NCBI GenBank assembly: GCA_001600415.1
Contig: BCJX01000012.1
Coordinates: forward strand, 1,052,060 to 1,116,059
Direction: 5' to 3'
DNA from: Pascua guehoae
Taxonomy: Eukaryota; Basidiomycota; Tremellomycetes; Trichosporonales; Trichosporonaceae
Length of the DNA stretch: 64,000 nucleotides
Positions 33,491 to 45,993 of the stretch are shown here, piece by piece. The notes under the pieces were generated by a model. That model saw only the letters and a program-made list of their open reading frames with translations, made no database searches and was not told the DNA's origin. The stretch's first letter is position 1. The number at the start of each line of letters is the position of its first letter. Position numbers and translations under genes: made by a program.

Positions 33491-36204
33491 ATGTCCTCAC
33501 TAGACCTCACCCGCGACTGGCTCAACCAGGTCCTCCGGCCGTACCCCAGCCGCGAGCGCATCGTCCCCGAGATCCTCGGCGTGCTGGCCAAGTACCGCAC
33601 ACTCGCAGTCAAGACGGATGCGTTTAGTGCGTACCAGCCGCGGTTGTGCTCTTATCTGCCCCTCATCGTTGCTGCGTGTTCCTTCTGCATCAGACTACCC
33701 ATCCCTAGGCGCTCCGTACCCCCCCCCCCCTTCCCCACTGCTCCTCCACTTGTGCACTGCACAGCATCTCCCCCACCCCCAGCCGGCGCCCCCGCTAACC
33801 GCAGCCTTCGACTCGGGCCACACGGCCCTCCTCGTCCTCTTGCACGGCACACTTCCCATCACGTACCGCGGCGCGACGTACCACATCCCCGTCCACGTCT
33901 GGATCCCGCACGAATACCCCCGCTCCCCGCCCATGGCGTTTGTGGTCCCCACGCGCGACATGGGGGTGCGCAAGGGACGCGAGGTCGAGCCCGGAGGCCG
34001 CGTGAGGGAGGAGGTCGTGGCCGAGTGGTGGGGACAGTGGACTGTGAGTTGAAATGTGTGGGCTGTGATATGGGGTGGGGCGGTGTTTTGGCTGTGGGTC
34101 GTGCGCGGGTCAGCCAGAGATGTCCATTGGGGCGCGGGCCGGAAGCTGAAGCTCAATGGTGGACGGGGTGGTTGCCGCCAATGGTAGAGGTGGCGACTGT
34201 GACCCCCGAGGGTAGCCTGCCAGAGGATGGAGACGAGAGGTGGAAGAGTCCTGGATAGTCTAGGCAAGCGCTGTCACCATCCTGTGGCTACAAAGTCCGA
34301 TGGGCGAGCGGCATCGACTACTATACAAGCGTGTCCGCAGCCCCCCGCTGCCAACTCCAGGGTGCGGTTTCCCAGCTAACATCTAGGCCACACAGCGCGA
34401 TGTAGCCACACTCCTCACCAAGCTCATTGAAATCTTCTCCGCCACGCCTCCGGTATACGCCAAACCCGCGAACGAGCGTGAGCGCGAGACGCCAAGCCGT
34501 TCAAACAGCACGGGCAGCACATCGCAGACCCCGGCATCGCCCAGCCGACCTCCGCCTCCGCCTGCGCGCCCTTTTGTCCCTCCCCCAGCGTCCAACGGCG
34601 ATGCGCTGCCGCAGTACCGCCCCCCTCCGGGACCACCGTCGCGGCAAGCGTCGGGCGCGTACCCCGCCCAAGCGCCTTCTCACCCCACCCAACCTCAACC
34701 ATATCCCCAGACGCTGTCTCCAGCGCACACTGGCCCGACACAGTCGCCCATGGCCACGGGGACACAGTCGCCTCCCGTCCCTCACCGCCCGGGACATGGT
34801 CAGCCGCCGGTACCGCAGCGCCCATTCCGTGGGCCATCGGTGCAGTCACAGTCATCGGCGTCGCCGAGCTCGGGACCTGCGCCGTGGGGTGCGTTCCCCA
34901 CTGGCTATGTGGGGGTGCCGTATGGTGTGCCGCCGCCCCAGCCTCAGCCACCGCAACAGCCCCTCGCGCCGCAGCAGCCACCACCTGTGCCTGCTCACCC
35001 CCAGCCACAACAGCACGCTCAGCAGTACCCTCCCCAGCAGGCTCAACATCCTCAGCAGCAGCCCGTGCAGTACCAACCGTACCCCCAGCAGCCCCAACCC
35101 CAGCACGCCCCACCTCCTCAACACGCTCAACAGCAGCCCCACCCCCAACTCGAGCAACAGTCGACCGGCGGCGCGGCGCAATGGAGCTACCCTACTGGCC
35201 CCCAACCAGCGCCGGGACCCACCACCACAGGCGCCCCCCCCGCCAGTCCCGACGACACGCCCCCCCGCGCCCGACCTCCTTTCCTCGCCCGACGCCACCC
35301 TCTCGTCTCTCCCCGACGACGCGCCGCCGCCCACCGCCCCGCGCCCGCCCCCACCCTCGCTTGTGCACCTGCACGCCATCCTCCTCCCGCACCTGACGGC
35401 CGCGCTCCCGGGCGTCCGGCACGAGCTGGCCAGCACGCGCGCCCAGCTCATGGAGCGGCACGAGGACCTGGCCACGGGCGAGCCCGCCATCCGGGACGAG
35501 ATGGCGCGCCTCGAGGCCGTCAAGAATGTGTGCGACGCCGTCGGGCAGCGCCTCGAGGCGGTCGTCGGCCAGGGCGAGGCGCGCGTCGCAGAGCTGGAGG
35601 GCAGGGGCGAGACGGGCGTCGACGAGGTCGTGTGTGGTATCTCGATTGTGCATAATCAGTGAGTACGGGCGCGTGCGGCGAGAGGGACAGTTGGGAAGAC
35701 GGGCAGAAATGTGGATTGTAGTTGGAGCGAGGATGGTGGGCCGTAATGGACAGGAAGGGGAAGCAGGGGAGGCGAGAGCAGGCGACTGTGGTTACCGAGA
35801 AAAGCGTAGAATCTGGAACCGCCAGAGGAGAGCAACAACGGCAAAGCTAGGTCCAGGCCGTCGTCTCTAGCCCAGACGCGCAGGCGACGGCCAGAGACTG
35901 CGTACGCCCAGCAAGCCTTAAGCATCAGTTACACCCGATCCTCCACACTGCAACATCCCAACAAGGCAGCAAAGCCCCAGACAGATCCCACCACCGAACA
36001 CTGGCTAACTCCAGACTCATCGACCTCGTGGCCGAAGACAATGCCATCTCGGACACAATCTACCACGTCACCCGCGCGCTCGACGCGGAGCGCATCGATC
36101 TCGACCGATACCTCAAGGCGGTGCGCGCGCTCGCGCGCGAGCAGTACATGAAGCGCGCGCTGATTGAGCGGATCCAGGAGGGGCTGGGGGGGTCGGCCTG
36201 GTAG
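33491..36204 (+). CDS. VPS23: ESCRT-I subunit Vps23 (TSG101 homologue), with apparent frame break
   Basis: Vps23 recognises ubiquitinated cargo on endosomes. Exons: 33491-33626, 33805-34043, 34387-35658 and 36015-36204, all with GTGCGT/GTGAGT donors and CTAAC branch points. The UEV domain is clear: DSGHTALLVLLHGTLPITYR, HIPVHVWIPHEYPRSPPMAF, then ATLLTKLIEIFSATPPVYAK. A Pro/Gln-rich linker of about 270 residues follows. Then comes a coiled-coil stalk, and the C-terminal steadiness box IYHVTRALDAERIDLDRYLK ends near the stop. The exon lengths sum to 1837 nt, one more than a multiple of three. The frame must shift by one in exon 3 near 35234-35266, where there are runs of 8 and 7 C. I see no intron that would fix it, so an extra C (sequencing or real) is likely. 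Confidence 0.9.
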
Positions 36205-36969
36205 GAGGCTGGGTCGAGCGTCGGGTGGGGGGGGGGAAAGTGCGGCATAGGCAGTATGGATGTGGAGATGTGCAGGCGGGTAGACGTGGGATGGAAGATT
36301 GGGGATGGATGGGGACACTGGGACGCCGAGACGCAGGGACAGGGAGACGCGGGGATGTGGGATGTAGACATGGGAGACGTGGAGATGTGGGCGGTGCGGA
36401 CAGTGAAGAATTGTAGAAGACGTGAGACTGTGGAGGCGTACGAGGCGGGATGGGACTGACGAGATGTCGGTATGGGCGAGCAGGCTGCATGAGCTGCGTC
36501 GACGAGTGGGTAGGAGTAGATTAATGTGCATTGGTTGCGGACGAACGAGTAATGCTATGCCATGCAATGAGCAGCAATGCGACGAGAGCAACAATACAAC
36601 AATTCGACGAGTAACAATGTGACGAGCAGCAACGCAATGAGCAACAATGCGATTGTTTGCCTTCGCTGGGTTTACTGGACTGTAGGTTACGAGGCGAGCA
36701 GGTTCAGTGTCCCCCAGGATACACATGTCCCACATGATGTGCCGCTCAAGACATCATACGCGTTGCTCGGACGTCTCGCTCAGTTGCCACTCGACATGTC
36801 CAGCGACATGTCACTCAGATGGCTCGCTCAAGATGCCACTCGGCATGTCACTCAGAGACGCCCTCTACACTGATCCCCCCCCTCCCCCTCCCTCCTGCCC
36901 CCCCCCCCCCCCCCACCCCGGCCTCACCCCACATACACAACACCCAGCGACACAGCACGCATACATCCG
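36205..36969. other. intergenic between convergent VPS23 and COG5
   Basis: Contains a degenerate CAACAAT/GACGAG repeat at about 36570-36655, a second degenerate CATGTC/CTCAGA repeat at about 36720-36870, and a C run at 36898-36914. No gene. Confidence 0.6.
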
Positions 36970-37550
36970 CTATGGCTCATGATCGCACTCTGGATGATCG
37001 AGATGATGGCGCGCATGCGCCAGCACCTCTTTGACGAGCGCGACCGCCTCCTCCTCATCGCGATCGAGGCCGGCCCTCGCCCTCCCGGCCGACTGGGATG
37101 AGTCGACCTGGGCATCCGTGGCCTTTTCGAGCAGGTCCCAGCTCTCGCGCTCGGTATGCTTGTCGACCCAGAGGACGTACTCTGCCTCGCTCCAGCCGTG
37201 GACTTCATGCGGCAGGCGGAGCGGGGAGCGCACGACGGCGTGGTGCGCGACGACCAGGGGCGGGAGGTGGACCGTGTCGACGGGGTTGGAGAGGGTCGAT
37301 GTCGGCGAGAAGAGGAGGGTGCGGAAGGCGCGCAGCGCGAGGTACTCGTCGCCGATGGCCGAGAGGGGTGGGCCGCGCGTGCCCGAGACGCGGCCCGTGG
37401 TGAGAAAGTTTTGCAGGCCGAGCTCGAATTCGGCCATGTTGCCTGTGAGCTTGAGGCGGCCGGATTCGCCCATTGGGCGCGCGATCGAGGCGTGCAGCAG
37501 GAAGGTCCGGATGAGGAATTGGGAGAGTTGGAGGACCCTGGGGGTTAGTG

Positions 37551-37624
<74 letters not shown>

Positions 37625-40383
37625 GGGGCGAAAGGGATTGTCGGTGCGGGTGGGCGAGAAGAAATACTGGACGGGCGAGCAGACGGAGGAGCAGTAGGGC
37701 CGTGTAGCACCACCTCATGCAACTGTAACGCGCCGCGCTTCGTCGGGCCACGCATGTCGGCCCCTTGGGCTAGCAACCACTGCCAGGTCTAACGGTCTCT
37801 CGAGGGGTTATTCTGCAGTGGGTTCGATGCCAAACTGCCCTCCACTAGTGCGGACTCCACTGGCGATGGCAGCCTGGCTGGTAATGATGACCTGTACCGG
37901 GATGATGCCCCCTACTGCTTATTGTGACCACCACAAGTGACCCCCCGTCGCTTACACCACACATGGACAACACGTAACCACGAGTTACTCACCAAGCCCG
38001 CATAAACTCGCCCAACGACATGCGCCCCAAGATTTCCCCACGCAGAAACACGAGCTTGTCGAGCAGGTCCTGCATGTACGGCGCGCCGGCCGCGGCGGCC
38101 ATGGGGTCGACGGGCTTGCTAAAGTCTACGCGGTGGATGCGGGCGAGAATGGTCGCAAACTCGCGGCGGATGGCCACGTCGAGCGCGTCCGTGATGCGGC
38201 GGTACGATGCCTCGAGGGCCTTTACGCCCGGGGAGATAATCTCGCCGACCTTGGCGCCAAACTGCGCGCCCACGTTGGTGAGGTTGACGGCGCAGTGGTA
38301 CAGGCACGACACGAGCTGGGCGTTGAGAATCTCTGCGGGCGTGGCTTGTGGGCCGATGAGGGACGTGGCGGTAAAGTCGCGCATGAGCTGGAGGGTGTGT
38401 CAGCGCGGTGGCGTGGTGACAGCCTGAACGAGACGCTAAACTTACCCCACTGTCGATCCTTGCCTTGAGCGAGTTGAGCACCTTTGCAGCACTGCGCGCG
38501 ACGGTGCGGACGAGGAGGGGGTCGAAACGCGCACTGTCGAGCTCGTTGGTGATGGTGCGCGCAATGTTGACGCCCTCGGCCGCGCCCGGCGCCGTACCCC
38601 GCGACGCGACGTATTGGCCCATGGCAGAGCTGACCGCTTCCGACATGCGCGTCGTCGACCGCGACAGGTAGAGCGTTTCGAATGTCGACACGGAGCGGAG
38701 CACAAGTACTGCCTCGGGGCTGGGCACGTGAGCGTTCTACTATACCATACTTTGCACGCACCTCTGGTGCGCCATCGTGTACACCGTGTCCGTGTGAACT
38801 GCAATCTTTGCGAAAAAGTCGTGGAACAGGCGCAGCAGACGTGGGTAGCCTGTGCTGAGTGTCTGCTGGAGCCAGCCGGATGCTGCGAGGTGAGCCACTG
38901 GAAGGATCCTGTCACCTACTCTTTGCGGCCTCCTTGGTCTGCGCCTCGAATGCCTTTGCGAGCGTCGTCCAGAATGTAAAGCTCGGCTTTTCGTCGAGTG
39001 TCTGCTGGGTTAGATGTGCGAACCTCGCTGAACCCACCTTCATGACCTCGTCGAGGAACTCGACCTGGGTGACGGCGTCGCGCTTGACGCGCAGGACCTT
39101 TTGGAGGGTATACACTTTAATGCAGCAATTGGCCACTTCGTCAATGACCTTGCCGAGGCGGACCCAGAGTGCATTCTGCCACTGGGGCAGTGTGGCGCTC
39201 GTGGGTTCCGACGAGCGCGAGCGGGTGGTAAACTTGATGGCGTGCGAGGTCTCCTTGCCCGAGACTTCGCGGCCGATGGCGGCCGGGTCGAATGCGCGCG
39301 CGACGCGGAGGGTGACGGCGTCGTTGAGGTCGGCGACGAGGTTGGCGACGAGGTCGGGCAAGAGGCGCAGATTGTGCGCCGTCTGGAGCGACGACGAGAG
39401 CAGCGTGTGGTTGAGCCCCGCGAGCCCCGACATGACCATGGCCTCCATCTCGGCAATAATCGTGTCGCGCGCCTTGTCAATGACTGGAATGTAGGCCCGG
39501 ACAAAGTCGAGCGTCTGCAAGGGCAGCGCCTGGGCTTCTCCCCCTTCTGGCTCGTCGTCGCCTGGGACCCGTTGTCTCGCCACCCCGTCTCCGTAGGTGC
39601 TGTCATCCACGCCCTCACCGTCGCCCTCGGCCAACAACACATCGAGCTCAGCCACACTCAGCGCCGCCTTGGCCATCTCCCGCTCACGCTCGCCCTCGCC
39701 CTTGCCCTCTACCCCGTCGCTCGCCTCGACCCGTGCAACGTTGGCCATCTGCATCTCCAGCCGGCGCGCCACGAGCACAAACCGCGCCGCCCGCCGGGCC
39801 AGATCAGACGCCTGTGCAAGCAGCGACAGTCGCCGTACCATGAGCGCCAGCTGCGTGTGCGGCGTGTGGATCTTGCCGTGTAGCCGTTCGAGCGACGACG
39901 ACAGGGATCCCAACGATGATCGGATCGGCGCCAGCTGCGACGACAGCGCCATCGACGTTGTCAGGTGTGACAGCAGGAGCGGGTACGAGGCCGTGATCTG
40001 GCGTCAGCGTGGTCCCTCCCTCAAACCCCTACCCCGCTCCCCACTCACCTCCTGCCGCAACTGCTTGGTCACGTCCTCGATGCCATAGTTGAGGCGCGCA
40101 ACCTCAATCCCGAGATCGCCCTTCTCCCGACTCGGCCCTGCGTCCGTGACATCTTCGAGGTCTGGTCGGTACGGTCGGCCTTGGAGCACCGCGTTGGCAT
40201 AGTCGTGCACGTCGAACCGATCGGACAGGAAGGGTTTGTGCTCTGGGCAGGTTAGTTGGATGTCGCGTCGTGACACCGGGGGTCACCAGTGACACCCGTA
40301 TCGATAGCACACATGGACGCACCGATAAACGACTCGGCGGTCACTGTGGACCGCCGGTGGTGGCCCAAGTGACTTTCAGACAT
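36970..40383 (-). CDS. COG5: Conserved oligomeric Golgi complex subunit 5
   Basis: COG5 is part of lobe B of the COG tether for retrograde intra-Golgi vesicles. Exon 1 (40383-40323, MSESHLGHHRR) joins in phase 1 across a 79-nt intron to EHKPFLSDRFDVHDYANAVL, the diagnostic N-terminal COG5 motif. Coiled-coil and helical segments follow, including LARRAARFVLVARRLEMQ and QTLDFVRAYIPVIDKARDTI. The middle exons give FLDEVMK, SFTFWTTLAKAFEAQTK and LRSVSTFETLYLSRST, and later exons SPGVKALEASYRRITDALDV and LRGEILGRMSLGEFMRAW. The last exon (from 37537) has LQLSQFLIRTFLLHASIARP and ends ARHHLDHPECDHEP. The final intron (37538-37992, 455 nt) contains a 69-base homopolymer. Overall about 900 aa, within the family range. 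Confidence 0.9.
37554..37622. repeat. 69-base G homopolymer in the last COG5 intron
   Basis: Sixty-nine consecutive G on the plus strand, i.e. poly-C in the transcript, ending about 6 nt before the CTAAC branch point and 15 nt before the acceptor of the last intron. Confidence 0.95.
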
Positions 40384-40505
40384 GGGGTATAGGTCAATGA
40401 CAAGGACAACAACTGCCTAATCATGTCAACTGCAACAACTCGCAGAGGTCGTCATGGATGATCGTCGCGGGCGTGGCAGCGAGCGACGCGGTGGAGGGTA
40501 GGGGG

Positions 40506-40513
40506 TCACGTGA
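40506..40513. promoter_or_regulatory. TCACGTGA palindrome upstream of COG5
   Basis: Lies 123 bp upstream of the COG5 ATG, in the 256-bp space between COG5 and the 3' end of NPL4, the same relative position as the copy upstream of NOP9. Confidence 0.4.
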
Positions 40514-40639
40514 CCGTGAAACCCGTCGTGTTGTTATTGTTACCCGGCTTGAGGGAGGATGACTGCAACGCTACTGCTACTCTGATCGATGATGCCTCTG
40601 CTATGCATGGGGTGTCTACTGTATACTGTTTACAATCAC

Positions 40640-42864
40640 CTACAGCGGCAGACCGCACACGTCGCAGTCCACCGCGCCAGCATCGTTGATAAATGTACAG
40701 TGGGGGCACGCCTTTGGACCCGCTGCTGCTGCCGGTGGTGCCGCTGTCGCCGGGGTTGCGGCGCCTGTTCCAGTACCCGATGCCGCCCCGCTTCGGGAAG
40801 GGGACCCGCCCGATGGGGATGTGATACCCATGCGGTCAAACTGGTCCGCCGTGGTCTCCGCCGGCATGGCTGCCGCCGACGACTCGACAATGGTAAGCAG
40901 TGTCTGCCACCCGCTCGACCCGAATAGGTGCTCAAGCGAGTTGGCATGTTCTGGGTGGTGGTGCGCCGTCGCAACCTGTGCCAGGAGCTTTTGCTCGGTG
41001 TCGGAGAACGGCCCATGCAGGGACAAGAACGAGATGAGGTGCCAGTCGGACAGCCACTTTGCGACCTCAGCCTTGATGCGCTGCGGCCACGTTCCCGTGT
41101 CCGACACATTGAGGTCCGAGGCGCGTAGAATACGCAGGAGCTCGCGAACGACAACCTCCATCGACTGGTCGTGAAGTCCAGGTCGGTTCTCCACAGGGAA
41201 CGACTGCGAGAGGAACAAGGGGTCTGGCGAGTTGGGGAAGCCGTGCGTGACCTGCTGTCAGCGTTCAGCAGGCGAGTGTTTACTCACATTAACAAAGAGG
41301 TACTCGACAGGGAATGTCGGTTTGGCGGGCATCTTGACCTGGATACCATACTCGTTCTTGAAGCTACAAGTCAGCAGTGGCATGAACAGCCGCTGGCTCA
41401 CCTGTAGAACACCTCCGGAATGTACTCGCCCTCACTCGCCACACGTACGCGCACGGTGCCGGGATCCACAGTCGCGTCTGCAACGTGTGCTTTGACCATG
41501 GCCTCGCACTGCTCTGTTGCCTGCCATGCGATGACATCGACCTGGCCATCCTGCGTACCAGTGAGGCAGCAGGTGACAAAGCGGGATGAATATTGGCCGG
41601 TCGGGGACGCCTTGGTCGGCAGCGGGTGAGCCACCTGGTACTGAGCGCTGGTGAGCATCTCGAGTGCCGAGGCCGTGAAGCTCTGGGCATGGCGCTTGTA
41701 GAGCGTCTTAGTGATGTCATCCGGGTCGGGCGTAAGGTCGGTGTAAATCATACCGACGACGCCGAGGCCCTTCTCACACCAACTAGCAATCTGCTGGATG
41801 CGCTTCTCATCCTCCCATGGAGACTCGATCGTGAGGCCATCCAACTCTCCCTCCTGCTTTGGTTCCCACACTGCCTCCACAACCGCCTTGACGCCCATTG
41901 GCACCTCGTCATACTTGTCGTAGTGGCCGATGAGGAAGCCGAAACGCTGGGTACCAGTCCTACGCCACGCGCTCAGCAGGCTGTCGACAATGCCAGGTGT
42001 AGCAAACTCAACATGGTCGACCATGCGGAACGCCTGTGACTGCAGTGTTAAGGCAGACGGCTGGCATTTGGAGCAGATTCCTTCGGGGAACGGTGGGTGC
42101 GTGCCGCTTGGGCAGGGCGTGATCACGGAGAGAGATAGTGGGTCGAGGGGAGGGACGTTGGTGTGGGAAGAGGTAGCTGCCGAGGGTGGGCGACCAGCAA
42201 GCAGCTTGCGCAGGTAGGCATTGAAAGAGAGGTGCTTGATCTGGTGCTCGGCCTGGTACTTGGCGTCGTATGGCTAAAGTCAGCAATGGAAGTCCGCCGT
42301 AGTTTCACCCACCTCCAGAGGCATGCAGTAATCGCACATTCCCTTCTCGCCGTGACGGCAGAACGCAGGGTCACGCTTGCGCTCAATCTTGCCATTTTGG
42401 GTGTTCCAGTACTGATCGACATCCTGCTCGACGACGGTGTCCAGGTTGACAGAGGGCACTGGAGGGGCCACAGATGCGGGCGTCGATGTGCCCGTCGTGC
42501 TAGCTGGGAGCGGTGCTGGGGGCGGAGCCGCCGCGGCCGGCTTGTATGAGAGAAACAGGAGATCACCATGGCTGTTGAGGTGAGCTTACAGACGAGAAAT
42601 ATCCACTCACCTAAAACCCATGTCGCTGACGACGCGCCCCTTGAGCGCGTCCAGCCCAACACCCTCACGGCCGTTTGGTTGATTGCACAGCGAGATGGTA
42701 GAAGGGTCGGCTTGCTCGTCCTTTGGAATCGTGTCAAGGACGAGTTTGGCGAGTTCCTCGCCAGTAGTGGTCGGCTGCACGGTGATGCGAGCTGTACCTG
42801 CCGGCGAGCGTATGCGGAGGAGCTGAGGTGAGCAACCGTGTCAGTGTGAGCAGCAGCTTACCAT
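40640..42864 (-). CDS. NPL4: Npl4, Cdc48/p97 cofactor
   Basis: Npl4, with Ufd1, recruits Cdc48 to K48-ubiquitinated substrates in ERAD and related pathways. The first coding exon is just the ATG (42864-42862), followed at once by a GTAAGC donor and a 39-nt intron. Exon 2 begins [20 protein letters not shown], the N-terminal ubiquitin-like domain. Then come the zinc-finger segment [32 protein letters not shown], and the MPN-like core [20 protein letters not shown] with [36 protein letters not shown] and the C-terminal helical domain follow. The end is a RanBP2-type NZF zinc finger, [18 protein letters not shown], which many fungal Npl4 proteins lack but the mammalian protein has. About 680 aa in six exons. 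The identity is secure. Confidence 0.93.
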
Positions 42865-43395
42865 GACGAGTGCGCTTGCTGGTGGCAACTTGAGACGTTT
42901 AGGATATAGGTTGTTGAGCGATACCGTTGGTCGATGCTTTATTCTCCAGTGGCCAAGAGGGCAAGTGAGTGGGTGGCGAGGAAAGATGTAATGTTGGTGA
43001 TGATGATGAGTCAATGGACGTGGTTGTGGTGGACAATCCGTTTCAACCCTCGAACTCACTCGACCGACTGACAAGGTCACAGACGTCAGCGCGTCTGCGT
43101 CGGCGGAAACAAATACACGTGGATATAAGACGGAGTTGTTGCTCAACTCCGCGATGGGATTAGATTCCGTTTTGGACATGTTGTGTTCCTAATCGTCTCC
43201 GACTGGACCAATTAGAAAGTGTGCCTAAATCAATCTCACGTGGTTGCGCCCGAAATCTGTTGTTGCATGTTGCTTGCTCTCTTGGGCTGGGACGGTGTTT
43301 CAACCTTTTGAGAAATCAGCCATCAACTCGACCTTCTTCACTCCACACAAACGATCACACCTCACCCCGCACTGCCCATCATCGTCACCGCACGC

Positions 43396-45993
43396 ATGTC
43401 AGGCAGGGGAAGGGGCAAAGGCCCTTCGCGCGCGCAAGTTGCGCCAGAGGACGGCAATCCTCCTCCCATCGGCCGCATCAAGCGTGTGGCCGACCAGGGA
43501 CCCCCAAAGGTTGGAACTTTACCACAGCCGCGCGGCAAGGGGCGGTCGAAAGGAAGAGGAAGAGGCCCCAACGATCGTGGGGGGAGAGGCGGTCGTGGAG
43601 GCGGTACTCCAAACCGTGGGAGAGGTGGAGCGGCCAACAGTAGGAGCGGCAGCCCGCGTGGGCGCAACGATCGCGACCGTGCCAGTAGCTCCGAGTTTGG
43701 AAGATCGAGAGGAAGACCACGAGGTGGTTTCACCGAAGGCTCGTCGAGGTCTCGTGGAACATCACCCGTCCCCTACTATGGTGCGAGGTCCCCATCACCA
43801 AGGCGGGAGTGGGAGCGCAGACAGGAGTCGTATCGGTTTGATGACCGCCGCCACAAGTATGTTTAGCGATCGGCCAGAGGCGCAAGGCTGACCTGAAGGG
43901 CATATTCACCGTCCATGCCCGTTGACCCCGCTGGACCGTCGTCATCGTCGCGCAGTGACTTTCGACAACCCCCCAGGCGCTCACCGTCTCCTCCCCGAGA
44001 CCAGAACCATACGCGATGGGCATCGTCGCCCGTACCGGTACCAGTGCCTCCACCGGTTGCTGTGCGCCCGCCGCCTCCGCCTCCCCGGCGCGAGGTATCG
44101 CCGGATCGTAAGCCTGTTGTGATGGTTCAGCCACAGGCTGCTCCAAGCACGGCTGCGCCTCCAGGACCTCCGCAGCCCCCGAAATTCCGGCCGCGCAACC
44201 ATAATCAGCGACAGAATCTTCCTGTTGTCCAAAACACCGTCCGACCGGTCCGGCCGCCCGCTAACGCACCACAACCGTCCGGACTTCTACCAGCTAAACC
44301 AGCCGTGCCCCTCCCTCCCAACCCAGCCCCTCTGGCCCCGCCTCCATCAGCCCCTGGGTGGCGCACCCTCCCGACCCAGCAGCCTGACGAACCATCGACG
44401 CGCCGCAGTCGCTCACGCAACATTTCTTCCTCGCGCTCTCCAAAGCAGTCACATGCGAACCTCACTGAGGACATTGACATCGACATCAAACCTGACATTG
44501 CGGCCTTAGAGAAGGAGCAGGAAGAGCGTCTAATCTCATCATCACCGCCCCCTCGCGGACCCCAGACCGAGGGTGTTGCGTACTTCCTGTGAGCTAAACT
44601 CACATTGTCGCAGCTGACAATCAGACGCGGTGAGATTCCGTCGCAATGTTTCTTGCCGGACAAGAATGCACGCAAGGTTGCGCGCGATAAGTTTGCCCAG
44701 CGGCAACGGGCCCAACTCGCATTAGAGGGCAAGGTGGCCGTCCCTGGAGGTGCCAAATGGCGTGACGACGGTTTTGCTCTGGACTGGCGTCTGAGCAGTC
44801 CAGACGATGATGTTCAGATCATGCCGTCGTTATTGTCGGCGCCAATGGGTACAAGTTCGACTGTACCCTCGAAGAAGAAGAAGGTTCCAGCCGTGGCAAA
44901 TCAAGGGCAGGCTGGACCATCAGAGGCTTCCACGAAGAAACGGTCAAAGTCAAAGACGCCAAAGGTCACTCCGACTCCGCCGCCACAAGGTGGTCCTTTG
45001 CCTTACCCGGCGGAGGCTGAGAGTGGGACTCATACGCGCGAGTTCCCACCCAACTTTGACACTCCCCAGTCGCGCCAGACGGACGAGTTCCGGCGGTGGC
45101 GCCAGGCCATTGTGGACAGCTACCGCATCCGGCCCGACGGATCACCAAACATTGTCGAGGCAAAGGTCACCCTCAACGGACTGAATATTAGCTGGCGCCC
45201 CGCGTTGGCCAACGAGGAGTCTCCGTTGGATGCGCAAGCTGCGCCTCCCGACACTGTGCGCGCGTCCTCTGGTCCCGGATCCGCATCTGGCCCATCGACC
45301 CGTTCGGCGTCACCCGGAAAGCGCCCACGGGATGACTCTCCAGCGACGTCTGAGCCGGCGCGAAAGCGCAAAGCGTTGGCCCAGTCTGAGCCCCCTCCTC
45401 GCGCTCCTCGAGCTCCCCGCGCTCCACGACCCCCTGTACGGCCCTCACGCGTCCGTTCACCAGAGGTAATCGACTTATCTGGCCCGGTAGCGGCCAGTGC
45501 ACCCGGACCCGCCGCACATGACGCGCCATTTATGAACTTGTCTGCACCGCAGATTCTCAGCGAAGACACACCGAGCACGTCTTGCCGTGTGCTCTCTACC
45601 CCGCCGCCGCCCGCGAGCACGTCTTACCACATACTCTCCACCTCGTCGCCGCCCGGGTCGTCGTCATCGGCGACCTCGACCTCGCCCCGCCGCGGCTTTG
45701 CCCAAGCACCCCCGCTGCCGACCCCAATTTCGCCCAACCTCGGCTCGGGCAGCCAAGCGCCCCAGCTGCCCTCCTCGGACCCGCCAGCACCAGTGTTAGT
45801 CGGTGCCGAACGTCTCGCCGACATGCAGCGGCGGATGGGCTCGCTGTTCGACCGCATCGACCGGTGGACCCGTCTCGTCCAAGACTTTCCCCAGCGTGAG
45901 CCCAGCCTCCGCAAGCAAATCGAGCGCACAGAGGACGCAATCTTCAACCTCCAGAATGAGATTGACGCCGAGAAGGAGAAGTTGGGCATGTAG
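43396..45993 (+). CDS. RGG/RS-rich nuclear-type protein, about 860 aa, unknown function
   Basis: Start MSGRGRGKGPSRAQ. Exon 1 (43396-43856) is an Arg/Gly-rich domain with many RGG/RGR motifs (GGRGGRGGGTPNRGRGGAAN) and SR/RS pairs. Exon 2 (43899-44588) is Pro/Arg-rich with RRSPSPPRD and a predicted acidic helix (EDIDIDIKPDIAALEKEQEE). Exon 3 (44625-45993) has a conserved-looking core: PSQCFLPDKNARKVARDKFA, KWRDDGFALDWRL and RWRQAIVDSYRIRPDGS. Low complexity follows, and it closes with a coiled coil, LRKQIERTEDAIFNLQNEID. Introns are 42 and 36 nt. RGG boxes usually bind RNA and are methylated by Rmt1-type enzymes, so an RNA-associated nuclear role is inferred. I recognise no catalytic domain. 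Divergent from NPL4, sharing a 530-bp promoter. Confidence 0.72.

Noticed and set aside
34427..35230. Basic plus-strand frame in the VPS23 linker (MKSSPPRLRYTP onward)
   Set aside because: It is out of frame with the UEV domain and the following Pro/Gln linker; only its last part, after the C runs, matches VPS23.
43225..43643. Alternative plus-strand frames overlapping the RGG gene start
   Set aside because: They depend on starts within the leader and lose the RGG-rich frame that continues across two good introns.
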